Positions 35,305-43,494 of a DNA stretch of 64,000 nt are shown piece after piece; the stretch's first letter is position 1, and each line of letters opens with the position of its first letter. The position numbers were made by a program, and so were the translations under genes. A model generated the notes under the pieces. It searched no databases. It saw only the letters and a program-made list of their open reading frames with translations, and was not told the DNA's origin. Origin of the DNA: Paenibacillus sp. SZ31 (GTDB lineage: Bacteria > Bacillota > Bacilli > Paenibacillales > Paenibacillaceae). The stretch is taken from NCBI RefSeq assembly GCF_012912005.1, contig NZ_JABBEA010000009.1, positions 176,665 through 240,664 of the forward strand, read 5' to 3'.

Positions 35305-36074
35305 ATGAAAAAGTGACTCCCCCAGAGTCCATGTCTGAAGCTATAGGTTTGATCTGGGAATACCAGCAGACCCAAGATAATGAAATTGCAACAGTTCTCA
35401 TCCGTAAATATGAACCGATGGTAAAGATGGCAGCAGGTAAAATTGCTCGGAATCGCCCCGATCTATACGAAGACTTGTATCAGACCGGGCAGATGGCATT
35501 GATTCGTTTGCTCAAGCAATACGATATCAACCTGGGTATTCCGTTTGAACCATATGCCATGAAGAGCATGATCGGTCATATGAAGAACTATTTGCGAGAC
35601 AAATCCTGGTATATTCAGGTGCCCCGGAGGATTAAGGAAAAGGGTGCACTTGTGCAACATGCCATTGATGAGTTAACCGTGAAGCTGGAGCGCTCACCTG
35701 GTGTGAACGAGATTGCTGAATACCTTGATTTGACCGCGGAAGAGACGATTGAAGTTCTGGCTGGTCGGGAATGTTATCACTATGTGTCACTGGATTCTCC
35801 GTTATCTCAGGATGACAGTGCAGCGACATTGGGTGAGCTGATCAGTGCAGATGTGAATGACTTCGATTCAGTCGAAAAACGGATGGACTTGCAACAGGCA
35901 TTGGGACAATTGAAGGAACAAGAACAGAAGGTACTTATTCTAGCATTCCAAGATGGCCAATCTCAGCGGGCAATTGCCCAGAAGCTTGGTGTTTCACAGA
36001 TGAGTGTATCGCGCATTCAGAAGCGAGCTACAGAGAAGCTGAAACAGATTATGTCGAATGCTTCAATGTTATGA
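35301..36074 (+). CDS. sigB: General stress sigma factor SigB
   Basis: A 257-residue group 3 sigma factor of the SigB/SigF/SigG type. Region 2 is visible in PDLYEDLYQTGQMALIRLLKQYD and AMKSMIGHMKNYLRDK, region 3 near PGVNEIAEYLDLTAEE, and region 4 ends in a helix-turn-helix (SQRAIAQKLGVSQMSVSRIQKR). The upstream rsbV-rsbW pair and the SigB-type promoter identify it as SigB rather than the sporulation factor SigF, which would be flanked by spoIIAA-spoIIAB; a mix-up is the main alternative because the genes are alike. The rsbY/K/M-like genes upstream favour SigB. Confidence 0.9.
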   Translation: MNEKVTPPESMSEAIGLIWEYQQTQDNEIATVLIRKYEPMVKMAAGKIARNRPDLYEDLYQTGQMALIRLLKQYDINLGIPFEPYAMKSMIGHMKNYLRDKSWYIQVPRRIKEKGALVQHAIDELTVKLERSPGVNEIAEYLDLTAEETIEVLAGRECYHYVSLDSPLSQDDSAATLGELISADVNDFDSVEKRMDLQQALGQLKEQEQKVLILAFQDGQSQRAIAQKLGVSQMSVSRIQKRATEKLKQIMSNASML

Positions 36075-36107
36075 TAAAAGAATCCCTGATGTTGTTGAGT
36101 ACGGCAT

Positions 36108-36152
36108 AAAAAAGGACACGTAATTGCACTGAAATGCATACGTGTCCTTTTT
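36108..36152 (+). terminator. Terminator of the sigB operon
   Basis: AAAAAGGACACGTA pairs with TACGTGTCCTTTTT. Confidence 0.88.
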
Positions 36153-36203
36153 GGGATCGAAAAGATGGGTATGCAATGAACGAACATAAGTGCAGGAGTG
36201 GAT

Positions 36204-37238
36204 ATGGTGATTGTGGATCAAATAAAGCTGGTAGCTCGCCGCGACAAGTTATCTTGCACGGACCATTGGCAATGGTGGGATTGGGTCGCACCTGACCCGG
36301 ATAGCATGAACGATGCTTTGGAGGAGCTGACAGCGGCATTTCCGGATATGCAGTATTGGCTTCATAAAATTCCTGAAGTCGAATCGAATTATTTGTCCGT
36401 CCGTTTCGTGAATGGTACAGAGCCCGTCATATTTGGCTCCTTGTTGTATGCGATCAAGAATGAGAGAGACGACAAACGCCAAGATAATCAGATGTTTTTC
36501 TATGTCGATCGCAATAACCTGGTTACCTTGAATATGGATGACAATACACGATGTATTATGAAGACGGATGAACGTGCTCATATGTTACAGCAATGTAGTG
36601 AGGCCAGGGACGGGATGTTTGTACTTTTTCGAGCTATACTGCATTACTACCATGTGGGGATGGATCATTTTGAGATGAACCTGCGTGATCTGGAACGTAA
36701 GATGGAATCCCGTAATGCTCGCACCTTGATGGACCAGATTCTCGCTGCCCGATTTGAACTGTTGTACTGGAGCAATCTGTTTATACCCTACTCGGAACTG
36801 ATGGCTGCTGCCCATGAGGCTTACCTCGATGAAATAAATGAAAATCGATACTTCAAGCAGCTTCAACATCGAGTAGAGCGGATGGAACGTTTGTTTAGTC
36901 ACTACGAGAAAGAGATCGATACGTTAATCTCGATTGATAATGCGATCTCCGGTGTACGTGGTAATGAAATCATGAAGACACTGACCATCGTTACCGCTGT
37001 GTTCATACCCGCCACGGCAGCTGGTGCGATATGGGGGATGAACTTTGAAAACCTACCTTTTATCGACAAATCCTGGGGAGTTATACTGGTCCTTGTCGTC
37101 ATTATCTTAAGCATGATCAGCATGTATGTATGGCTGATGATGAAAGGATGGACAGGGGATCTATTGAAAGTGAAGTCCTCTCAGTCTTCTGCCGAAGAAG
37201 GACAGAGCAGAGGAGCGACCGAAAAGCGTAAGAATTGA
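36204..37238 (+). CDS. CorA-family divalent cation transporter
   Basis: A 344-residue protein with a large cytoplasmic N-terminal domain, a long helix (about 150-260) and two C-terminal membrane helices. The first ends in the signature GMN (AIWGMNFENLPF, about residues 277-280). CorA proteins are pentameric channels for Mg2+ or Co2+; some relatives export Zn2+. The ATG at 36204 has AGGAG five bases upstream; a GTG six bases earlier overlaps that site. A poor SigB-like site (CTTTTT-N14-GGGTAT, 36147-36172) lies in front, so stress control is possible but weakly supported. Confidence 0.82.
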   Translation: MVIVDQIKLVARRDKLSCTDHWQWWDWVAPDPDSMNDALEELTAAFPDMQYWLHKIPEVESNYLSVRFVNGTEPVIFGSLLYAIKNERDDKRQDNQMFFYVDRNNLVTLNMDDNTRCIMKTDERAHMLQQCSEARDGMFVLFRAILHYYHVGMDHFEMNLRDLERKMESRNARTLMDQILAARFELLYWSNLFIPYSELMAAAHEAYLDEINENRYFKQLQHRVERMERLFSHYEKEIDTLISIDNAISGVRGNEIMKTLTIVTAVFIPATAAGAIWGMNFENLPFIDKSWGVILVLVVIILSMISMYVWLMMKGWTGDLLKVKSSQSSAEEGQSRGATEKRKN

Positions 37239-37257
37239 CCTGCTCTGCTAATTCATT

Positions 37258-37623
37258 TTAGTTTTTGTAATCTTCAATATAACCAAGCAAGTCAGCGATA
37301 TATTGTCCCACAATCGGCATATTGACGAATTGACTGAGAATGAACGCCAGCAAACCCAGAACCACAAAGGTACCTACGGTTAGACCAAGTCCACGTGCCA
37401 TTCCCGCTGTAAAGTTCGTAATAATCCGCTTTTTGGGACTGCTATAATTCTCAATAATATCCTTGATCTGTGCTCTCTCCAGACTATCCGCAATCTGATC
37501 CAGACGTGTGTTCAATCGCTTTACCTCATGCCGCAATTCAAAAGGATGCTCGCTTGTATCATACTGCTGCGCCGGTGTTCCTCCCGTAATTGGAGTATTG
37601 CCGTTGATTGTAACTTTACTCAT
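37258..37623 (-). CDS. DUF5665-like small membrane protein
   Basis: A 121-residue protein: polar N-terminus, a helical segment (EVKRLNTRLDQIADSLERAQI), a motif SPKKRIITNFTAGMARGLGLTVGT and one or two C-terminal membrane helices. The pattern matches DUF5665 proteins as I remember them. Function is unknown. It lies downstream of two stress-type membrane protein genes on the same strand, but a hairpin at 37652-37688 separates it from them. Confidence 0.65.
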   Translation of the reverse strand: MSKVTINGNTPITGGTPAQQYDTSEHPFELRHEVKRLNTRLDQIADSLERAQIKDIIENYSSPKKRIITNFTAGMARGLGLTVGTFVVLGLLAFILSQFVNMPIVGQYIADLLGYIEDYKN

Positions 37624-37651
37624 GTTTCTTCCCCCTCAACTCGCATTGGAT

Positions 37652-37688
37652 AAAAAATAGCCAGCTGGAGTGCAGCTGGCTATTGGTC
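37652..37688 (-). terminator. Terminator between the YtxH-like and DUF5665-like genes
   Basis: AATAGCCAGCTG pairs with CAGCTGGCTATT and runs into T6 on the minus strand. Only 28 bases separate it from the next start, so read-through may supply that gene. Confidence 0.8.
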
Positions 37689-37705
37689 ACTCGATCTGTA
37701 TAGCC

Positions 37706-38113
37706 TTACAGGCTAGTCGAGTTAAGTTCTTTACGTGCATCTTCCTTCGCTTCCACGGAAGCGGCAGCTACTTCCTCAGATGCACGGGAAGCTTCGTTAG
37801 CCACATCAGCGGACGCTTTTCTCACAGAGTCCATGACATCATTGCGGCCTTGATTTACCGTTTTCGCAATATCAGAAGTTTTGGAAGAGACCGTTTTAGC
37901 CAGTTCAGAGGCTTTATCACCTACAACGGTTGCCACTTCTTTGGTGCGGTCAGTAACGATGCCCACTTTCTCGGAAAGGTCACCACGCAATTCACGTCCT
38001 GGTTTAGGGGCAAAGAGTAGTGCTGCAGCTGCTCCCAGCAAACCCCCGATGAAAATTCCTTTGGCGAAAGTCGAACCAGTCTGTACAGGATATTGCTCTT
38101 CTGCTTTATTCAT
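37706..38113 (-). CDS. YtxH-domain stress protein
   Basis: A 135-residue protein with one N-terminal membrane helix and the YtxH signature FAKGIFIGGLLGAAAALLFAP followed by KPGRELRGDL. The rest is an Ala/Lys/Glu/Ser-rich helical region with 11-residue-like periodicity (DKASELAKTVSSKTSDIAK, SRASEEVAAASVEAK), similar to desiccation-type proteins. Known relatives are general stress genes. No SigB-type site lies in the 64 bases upstream, so it is probably read from the GlsB/YeaQ-like gene. Confidence 0.82.
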   Translation of the reverse strand: MNKAEEQYPVQTGSTFAKGIFIGGLLGAAAALLFAPKPGRELRGDLSEKVGIVTDRTKEVATVVGDKASELAKTVSSKTSDIAKTVNQGRNDVMDSVRKASADVANEASRASEEVAAASVEAKEDARKELNSTSL

Positions 38114-38177
38114 GTCTAATCACTCCTTCTTCAAATTAAGAAACAAATACGAAACAACGAACACCTTGTTGCCCGAA

Positions 38178-38435
38178 TCAGGCAGCCTGTCTTAGCAGTC
38201 TGGACACAAGCCCCAGCAAGAAAACAAAGAGCGCTGTACCAATGATGGCAGGAATAATGGCAAAGTTACCGATAACCGGTCCCCAGTTACCAAGCAAAAG
38301 TGCTCCCAGCCAGGCTCCGGCAAATCCGGCAATCATTGCACCGATGATGCCTCCAGGCATGTTGTGACCGGCAAGTGCATCTCCGATCAAACCGATGATG
38401 ACTGCCATCACAATGCTGATAATGATGCCCCACAT
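38178..38435 (-). CDS. GlsB/YeaQ/YmgE-family stress membrane protein
   Basis: An 85-residue, very hydrophobic protein with three helices and the family's Gly-rich pattern (IGLIGDALAGHNMPGGIIGAMIAGFAGAWLG). Family members are transglycosylase-associated or envelope stress proteins of unknown mechanism. An AAAGGAGGCGG site precedes the ATG. A SigB-type promoter with a divergent -10 lies at 38498-38523. Confidence 0.85.
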   Translation of the reverse strand: MWGIIISIVMAVIIGLIGDALAGHNMPGGIIGAMIAGFAGAWLGALLLGNWGPVIGNFAIIPAIIGTALFVFLLGLVSRLLRQAA

Positions 38436-38497
38436 AACAACCGCCTCCTTTAAACTTGATGTAGGATGTTGTCTGTTCGCGTTTGCTTACTTCGTAT

Positions 38498-38523
38498 ATA
38501 AACGCCGTGCAACCCTGTGAAAC
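38498..38523 (-). promoter_or_regulatory. SigB-type promoter of the GlsB/YeaQ-like gene
   Basis: On the minus strand GTTTCA (38518-38523), a 14-base spacer and GTTTAT (38498-38503). The -35 and spacing match, the -10 is weaker. Confidence 0.5.
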
Positions 38524-38569
38524 AATAAAAATGAGGATGAATGAACTGGAAATTAGAGGGATTCATTCT

Positions 38570-39271
38570 TTAATGGGCTAGTTTAATGCCTTTAATCATG
38601 CAGAAGATCCATGCCAAACCAGCGGCAAATCCCGTAAATACATCCGTAGGATAATGAACACCCAGCATGATGCGGCTGATGCCGATCAAGAAAATAAAAC
38701 TGATGCCGCATAGAACAGGTATCCATACACCGGAAGTGGTATGCCGTTGTCGTTCAATAGCCCAGATTACAAATAGCATGCCGTAGAAGCCCATAGAGAT
38801 CATTGCGTGTCCGCTAGGGAAGCTGTACCCGTGAACGACCAGCAGATGATCCAGTTCAGGCCTGCTTCGTCTGAAAAATTCCTTCAATAACGTGTTCAGA
38901 ATCCACATCATGGCAAAACTCCCCAAGATCGCATATCCATATATAACAAACCTTGGGCTGCGTTGCATGAACAAAAGAAGAGCAAAACCTCCAGCAGCAA
39001 CAGCAGAGATCTTGAATGAGCCCAGTGCAGTTATGAATGCAGTGTAAGAGAATAGATGAAGACGTGAATCCGAATTCAGATAAAATAATTGCTGAACTTG
39101 ATCATCCAAACGAATAATAACATCAGCACCCAACCAGGCTCCCAGACCAGCCAGGATAAATACGACCGAAGCGCTGATAGCCATTCCAGCCAAACCCCAG
39201 TTGAGGAGTGGACGTAACGACGTGTCGGGAGTTGAACTGAATGAGGCTGGTGAATACGTTTTGTGCGTCAT
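38570..39271 (-). CDS. PAP2-family membrane phosphatase
   Basis: A 233-residue protein with about six membrane helices. The three phosphatase motifs are present: KEFFRRSRPELDH, YSFPSGHAMIS and SRIMLGVHYPTDVFTG, with the catalytic His residues. PAP2 enzymes hydrolyse lipid phosphates such as phosphatidic acid or undecaprenyl pyrophosphate; the substrate cannot be told. A SigB-type promoter with a perfect GGGTAT lies 53 bases before the start, linking it to the general stress response. Confidence 0.87.
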   Translation of the reverse strand: MTHKTYSPASFSSTPDTSLRPLLNWGLAGMAISASVVFILAGLGAWLGADVIIRLDDQVQQLFYLNSDSRLHLFSYTAFITALGSFKISAVAAGGFALLLFMQRSPRFVIYGYAILGSFAMMWILNTLLKEFFRRSRPELDHLLVVHGYSFPSGHAMISMGFYGMLFVIWAIERQRHTTSGVWIPVLCGISFIFLIGISRIMLGVHYPTDVFTGFAAGLAWIFCMIKGIKLAH

Positions 39272-39323
39272 AGTGAGTTTCTCCTTCAGTAGTTGTAGTA
39301 GATGAACATAGATTGATAAAGCT

Positions 39324-39349
39324 ATACCCGAAATACCTGTCGAAAAAAC
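39324..39349 (-). promoter_or_regulatory. SigB-type promoter of the PAP2 gene
   Basis: On the minus strand GTTTTT (39344-39349), a 14-base spacer and GGGTAT (39324-39329), the latter matching the classical SigB -10 exactly. Confidence 0.7.
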
Positions 39350-39449
39350 TGTAAAAACGTCGCTTTTGTACTATACTATTTAAGATATCCCATGCGGCGT
39401 CGTGACGCAAAGCAGAGATGAATTCGGGAGCACAAAGGAGAGAACTCGC

Positions 39450-40469
39450 ATGGAGAGTGCCTTGTTAATTAAAGAATACCGTGCAGGCGTTATGGAATGC
39501 GCCCACTACGGACACATAAGTATTACGGATGAGCATGGTCGAATCGTATACTCGGCTGGTGATCCTCATTTTAGAGCGTTCACTCGCTCATCTGCCAAAC
39601 CTTTTCAAGCTATTCCAGGAATTCGGGCAGGAATTGCGATTCACTATGGCCTCTCAGCACAGGAGATTGCGATCATGTCTTCTTCGCATCGTTCGGAACC
39701 GGAACATATCCGGGTGCTGGAGCAGCTATCTGGTAAAATCGGATTAGGAGAAGAATGCCTGATCTGTGCGCCGAGTTATCCGCTTAATGAAGAAAGCCGC
39801 AATGAATGGTTACGTGCACAAGGGGAGAAACGTCGCATTTTGCACAACTGCTCCGGCAAACATCTGGGAATCCTGGGATACAGTCAGATGAAGCAGGTCG
39901 ATCTGGGCAGTTACGCTGAACCGGATCATCCGGTGCAACGTGAAATTCTCGAAACGTTTGCCGACCTGGCAGGCATTCAGGAAAAAGAGATTGAACTTGG
40001 GACGGATGGCTGCGGCTTTCCGGTATTTTCTTTGCCGTTGTCAGCATTGTCGAACGCCTATCTGAAGCTCGCTTGTCCGGATCTTATCGCTGATCCTTCC
40101 ACAAGAACAGCTGTAGAGACGATTACATCGGCCATGAATGAACATCCGTTAATGGTAGGTGGCACGGAGCGTGTAGATTCAGTGCTGCTGGAAGACGATA
40201 ACATTGTAGCGAAGGGTGGATTCAAGGGGGTCTTCGGATTTGGTCTGAAAAAAGAACGATTGGGAATCACCTTCAAGGTGCTTGATGGTTCTGAGGAAGA
40301 GTGGGCTTTCATTGCCCAATCCATTCTGAAACAAATTGGTTATTCCAATGAAAGAACCATTGCACGATTGGCTGAAGTCTTCCCTTCGGACATCCGAAAT
40401 GACGCAGGTACCTTTGTGGGTCATGCAGATAGTGAGTTCCTTCTGCACTCACTTGAAGATAGCGTATAA
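39450..40469 (+). CDS. Asparaginase of the Rhizobium etli type
   Basis: A 339-residue enzyme of the asparaginase family typified by the R. etli thermolabile enzyme, unrelated to E. coli AnsA/AnsB. Conserved blocks are FTRSSAKPFQAIP (nucleophile Ser and Lys), MSSSHRSEPEH, HNCSGKHLG (Cys and Lys of the metal and active site) and GTDGCGFPVF. It would convert asparagine to aspartate and ammonia in the cytoplasm. The ATG at 39450 is preceded by AAAGGAGAG; an upstream in-frame ATG at 39402 has none. It is divergent from the PAP2 gene. Confidence 0.85.
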   Translation: MESALLIKEYRAGVMECAHYGHISITDEHGRIVYSAGDPHFRAFTRSSAKPFQAIPGIRAGIAIHYGLSAQEIAIMSSSHRSEPEHIRVLEQLSGKIGLGEECLICAPSYPLNEESRNEWLRAQGEKRRILHNCSGKHLGILGYSQMKQVDLGSYAEPDHPVQREILETFADLAGIQEKEIELGTDGCGFPVFSLPLSALSNAYLKLACPDLIADPSTRTAVETITSAMNEHPLMVGGTERVDSVLLEDDNIVAKGGFKGVFGFGLKKERLGITFKVLDGSEEEWAFIAQSILKQIGYSNERTIARLAEVFPSDIRNDAGTFVGHADSEFLLHSLEDSV

Positions 40470-40608
40470 CCTTAAGAAGGGGCGTGATTAGAGTTGCCGG
40501 ACCCCGGGTAAAGATGACATACCAACTGGTATTCATCTATACAATTCATATACACGCATGGACTGCCGCGGTAATGTGGCAGCTCTAAATTCTTGGAGGT
40601 GGATGAAC

Positions 40609-41334
40609 ATGATTAAAGTGGTGACATCGGAAGAAAGGCACACGTCGGATCGAGGTTGGATACACAGTGAATTCAGCTTTTCCTTTGCGGATTATGATGA
40701 TCCGAGCAACGCCCATTTTGGCTGTTTGCTGGCTCATAATGACAACACGCTGATGCCGCAAGAAGGCTTTAAGAAACATCCACATCATGATCTTGAACTT
40801 GTTAGTTATGTCATCTCAGGCACACTCAAGCATACGGATAGTATGGGAACAGAACAATTGCTTGAACCGGGAACGGTCCAGGTTATGAGTGCGGGAACGG
40901 GAGTGGAACATTCCGAGACCAATCCGTCAGCGGATGAATCGGTACGTTTTCTCCAGATGTGGTTTTTGCCATCGGAGCGTATGCTGAAACCTTCCTATAC
41001 GAATCGGAGGGTAGAGCCGCAGGAGCATTTGAATCGTCTATGTCCGATTGTATCAGGACAAGGAGGCGAGGGAACCGAGGGCGCATTGCCTATTTCCCAG
41101 GATGTAACCTGTTACCTGTCCCATTTGGAATCCGGGAAGAAGTTGATGTACCCGCAACACGAAGATCGGCGTACACATCTTTTCCTGATCAGTGGACATG
41201 TGGAGATTCATTGTTCGGACGGCAACTTCAACCTCAAGCCGGGGGATGCTGCGCGAATTCGTAAAAGCTGTGATCTGCAAATGACGAGCACAGGCAGTGA
41301 ACCTGCCGAATTTGTTCTAGTTGACCTGCCTTAA
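40609..41334 (+). CDS. Pirin-family protein (bicupin)
   Basis: A 241-residue double cupin. The N-terminal cupin holds the metal-site pattern HPHHDLELVSYVISG and GTGVEHSE, and the second cupin is visible in RRTHLFLISGHVEIH and LKPGDAARI. Related proteins (YhhW type) can act as quercetin 2,3-dioxygenases, but the physiological substrate is usually unknown. The ATG at 40609 is favoured by GGAGG nine bases upstream; a second ATG at 40603 is only three bases from it. Confidence 0.83.
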   Translation: MIKVVTSEERHTSDRGWIHSEFSFSFADYDDPSNAHFGCLLAHNDNTLMPQEGFKKHPHHDLELVSYVISGTLKHTDSMGTEQLLEPGTVQVMSAGTGVEHSETNPSADESVRFLQMWFLPSERMLKPSYTNRRVEPQEHLNRLCPIVSGQGGEGTEGALPISQDVTCYLSHLESGKKLMYPQHEDRRTHLFLISGHVEIHCSDGNFNLKPGDAARIRKSCDLQMTSTGSEPAEFVLVDLP

Positions 41335-41378
41335 TAATCATGTGTATCTAGTAAGGATAGTCGTTAAATATAAAATGC

Positions 41379-41426
41379 GAAAAAGGACCTGTTCCCACGT
41401 TGTTGTGGAAGACAGGTCCTTTTTTG
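41379..41426. terminator. Bidirectional terminator
   Basis: AAAAAGGACCTGTTCC pairs with GGAAGACAGGTCCTTTTTT with a small bulge. It is shared by the pirin gene and the convergent DUF1128 gene. Confidence 0.85.
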
Positions 41427-41428
41427 GC

Positions 41429-41665
41429 TTAGGATTTACGAAGGTTACCCAGTTCCGAAGCGACAGCTTCCACTTCAGAGATACTGAGATGTTCCTTGCT
41501 CAAAATCATTTCATACAGATCAAACAGATCTTCATATTTCTCAAGTGGGAATGACGAAGCTTGCATCGCGGCACCGCTTGCCATCCGAAGTTTGGTTTTG
41601 ATCGCTTCAATCATATATTCCATATTGGCTGCTGTTGCTTGTGTTAAATCCATCGTTAACTTCAT
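41429..41665 (-). CDS. UPF0435/DUF1128 family protein (YfkK-like)
   Basis: A 78-residue soluble helical protein. The pattern NMEYMIEAIKTKL, EKYEDLFDLYEMI and SISEVEAVASELGNLRK matches B. subtilis YfkK closely. Function is unknown. The ATG at 41665 is chosen because GGAAGGGATG precedes it and the family starts there; the frame is open further upstream. An extended -10 (TGATACAAT on the minus strand, 41691-41699) may be its promoter. Confidence 0.82.
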   Translation of the reverse strand: MKLTMDLTQATAANMEYMIEAIKTKLRMASGAAMQASSFPLEKYEDLFDLYEMILSKEHLSISEVEAVASELGNLRKS

Positions 41666-41811
41666 CCCTTCCGTATCGGAAACTCTTGTTATTGTATCAT
41701 GATTGGAAGCGCTCAGGCCAATGCTTTTGCGGGGAAACGATGCATCGGTTACAATGATGGATACAACAACAGGGGTCAATGGAGACCTGAGTGCACTGGA
41801 GGGAATACAGC

Positions 41812-42369
41812 TTGGCAGCGTATAAGCGAGAAATGGTTCGCCATCAAGGAAGGGAAGTCCGTAAAGGTTTGCCTGGAGAGGATCTGGTCTTATTTTTCAA
41901 AAACATCGTTCAACTTCATTCTCCAGATGAAATCACGTTTGTCTGCATCGGTACCGATCGTTCCACCGGGGATGCTCTGGGTCCACTGACAGGAAGTTTA
42001 CTGCAAGAGAGTGGAGTGGGTAACGTGATTGGCACGCTGTCTTCCCCTTGTGATGCAGATACGCTGGAGAAGAAATTGGCACTTATTCCGGCACACCATG
42101 CCATCATAGCGATTGATGCATGTCTGGGTCCAAAGAATGCTGTAGGTACATACTATCTTTCGAATAACCCACTCATTCCTGCTCAATCAGTTGGGGGCCA
42201 GTTGCCCCCTGTCGGACAATACAGTGTAGCAGCTGTGGTTAATGCCAATGGACCAAGACCCTATTCCATATTGCAAATGACCTCGCTTCACTTGGTTATG
42301 GGGATGTCACGAACGATTGCAGACGCCGCGATTGAAGCATGGAAATGGAGACAAACGTTTCATTTATGA
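41812..42369 (+). CDS. yyaC: YyaC-like sporulation protein (GPR-type protease fold)
   Basis: A protein of about 185 residues of the YyaC family, which resembles the germination protease GPR. Key blocks are FVCIGTDRSTGDALGPLTGSLL, IIAIDACLG and GPRPYSILQMTSLHLVMGM. In B. subtilis yyaC is made in the forespore; its exact role is not known. The TTG at 41812 is preferred because GGAGGG lies 8 bases before it; a GTG at 41791 and an ATG at 41833 are alternatives. Its presence supports a spore-forming host. Confidence 0.82.
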   Translation: MAAYKREMVRHQGREVRKGLPGEDLVLFFKNIVQLHSPDEITFVCIGTDRSTGDALGPLTGSLLQESGVGNVIGTLSSPCDADTLEKKLALIPAHHAIIAIDACLGPKNAVGTYYLSNNPLIPAQSVGGQLPPVGQYSVAAVVNANGPRPYSILQMTSLHLVMGMSRTIADAAIEAWKWRQTFHL

Positions 42370-42430
42370 TACGCAGGCTTAATAATATACAACCTGAATT
42401 ATTTAATTCGCGCAGAGAGAGGGATTCATA

Positions 42431-43222
42431 ATGGAAAAAGTGATGTGTGATGGAACGACGATTTGTTATGCCGAGCAAGGTAAGGGAGAAGCACTCATTT
42501 TACTCCACGGATACTGTGGTAGTTCATCCTATTGGGATGAGGTCGTACCCGAGCTGGCACGCAGCTATCGCTGTATCGTACCTGACCTGCGTGGACATGG
42601 AAAAACAGATGCACCTGTAGGAAGTTATACGATCGAACAGATGGGCAACGATGTGTTACAGCTGATGGATGAGCTGAACGTGGAAAAGGCGGTCCTTCTG
42701 GGACACTCCATGGGGGGATATATTGCGCTTTCGATCGCACAACACCACCCGGAGCGTTTGAATGCATTTGGTCTGATTCATTCCACAGCCTATCCGGACA
42801 GTGAAGAAGCCAAGGAGAAACGCCTTCGCGCTGTATCCACCATTCAAACCGAAGGTATCGTGAATTTTGTAGATGGACTGGTTCCCGGCTTGTTTGCACC
42901 GGAACATGTAGAATCGTTATCCAAGCAAGTAACACGTGTAAAAGAGATTGGTTACCAGACAGCCCCTCAAGGTGCTGTTGGCGCTGCACTTGCTATGCGA
43001 GAACGCCCGGATCGCCGTGATGTGTTGTCAGCCACACCATTACCTGTATTGCTGGTTGCGGGAGAGAAGGACGCTGTTATCCCGCCAGAACGCACATTTA
43101 CAAGTGACAAGCCACATATTGTGCAAGCCGTGATTGCGGGTGCGGGTCATATGAGCATGTATGAAGCTCCTGAAGAATTAATTCAGGTCATTAAACAATT
43201 TATGGATGGATTATCAAAGTAA
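42431..43222 (+). CDS. Alpha/beta-fold hydrolase
   Basis: A 263-residue soluble enzyme. The oxyanion motif LLHGYCGSSSYWDEV, nucleophile elbow GHSMGG with S93, acid in VAGEKDAVIPPE and base in AGAGHMSMYE form a full triad. Carboxylesterase, lipase-like or haloperoxidase-type activity is possible; the substrate is unknown. GAGAGAGGG precedes the start. Confidence 0.82.
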   Translation: MEKVMCDGTTICYAEQGKGEALILLHGYCGSSSYWDEVVPELARSYRCIVPDLRGHGKTDAPVGSYTIEQMGNDVLQLMDELNVEKAVLLGHSMGGYIALSIAQHHPERLNAFGLIHSTAYPDSEEAKEKRLRAVSTIQTEGIVNFVDGLVPGLFAPEHVESLSKQVTRVKEIGYQTAPQGAVGAALAMRERPDRRDVLSATPLPVLLVAGEKDAVIPPERTFTSDKPHIVQAVIAGAGHMSMYEAPEELIQVIKQFMDGLSK

Positions 43223-43321
43223 TTGATGAAGTGATTTATGTTGATATCATATAAAATATAGTTTGGTTTCTGGATGACTCTACCCTCTTATGGGGGAGGA
43301 GTAACCAGTTCCATTCCAACC

Positions 43322-43361
43322 GAACCCCTGCAATGTCCCTTTTGGATAGGCAGGGGTTTAG
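43322..43361 (+). terminator. Terminator after the hydrolase
   Basis: AACCCCTGC pairs with GCAGGGGTT. A second weaker hairpin (CTACCCTC/GGGGGAGG) lies 40 bases earlier. Confidence 0.65.
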
Positions 43362-43381
43362 TGTGTTCATGGCCAGAGATT

Positions 43382-43395
43382 AGACGCGCGCGTCT
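43382..43395. other. Perfect 14-bp GC palindrome, possible operator
   Basis: AGACGCGCGCGTCT is a perfect palindrome 100 bases before the DUF6483-like start, outside the terminator. Its position and A/T-rich surroundings fit a regulator site, but no known regulator motif is recognised. Confidence 0.35.
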
Positions 43396-43494
43396 TGTTT
43401 TGGCTTTTTGTCATGGCATGAATTAAAATAACTATAAAGGGACGATATCAGGGCGAATGGATGTACAGGGTCGAATGATGAGGGGGCATACAGC

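Noticed and set aside
35301..36074. Assignment of the sigma factor as sporulation SigF with SpoIIAA/SpoIIAB
   Set aside because: The linked receiver-phosphatase, hybrid kinase and CheR genes, the GTTT-N14-GGG type promoter before rsbV and the stress genes around it favour SigB; SigF loci lack these.
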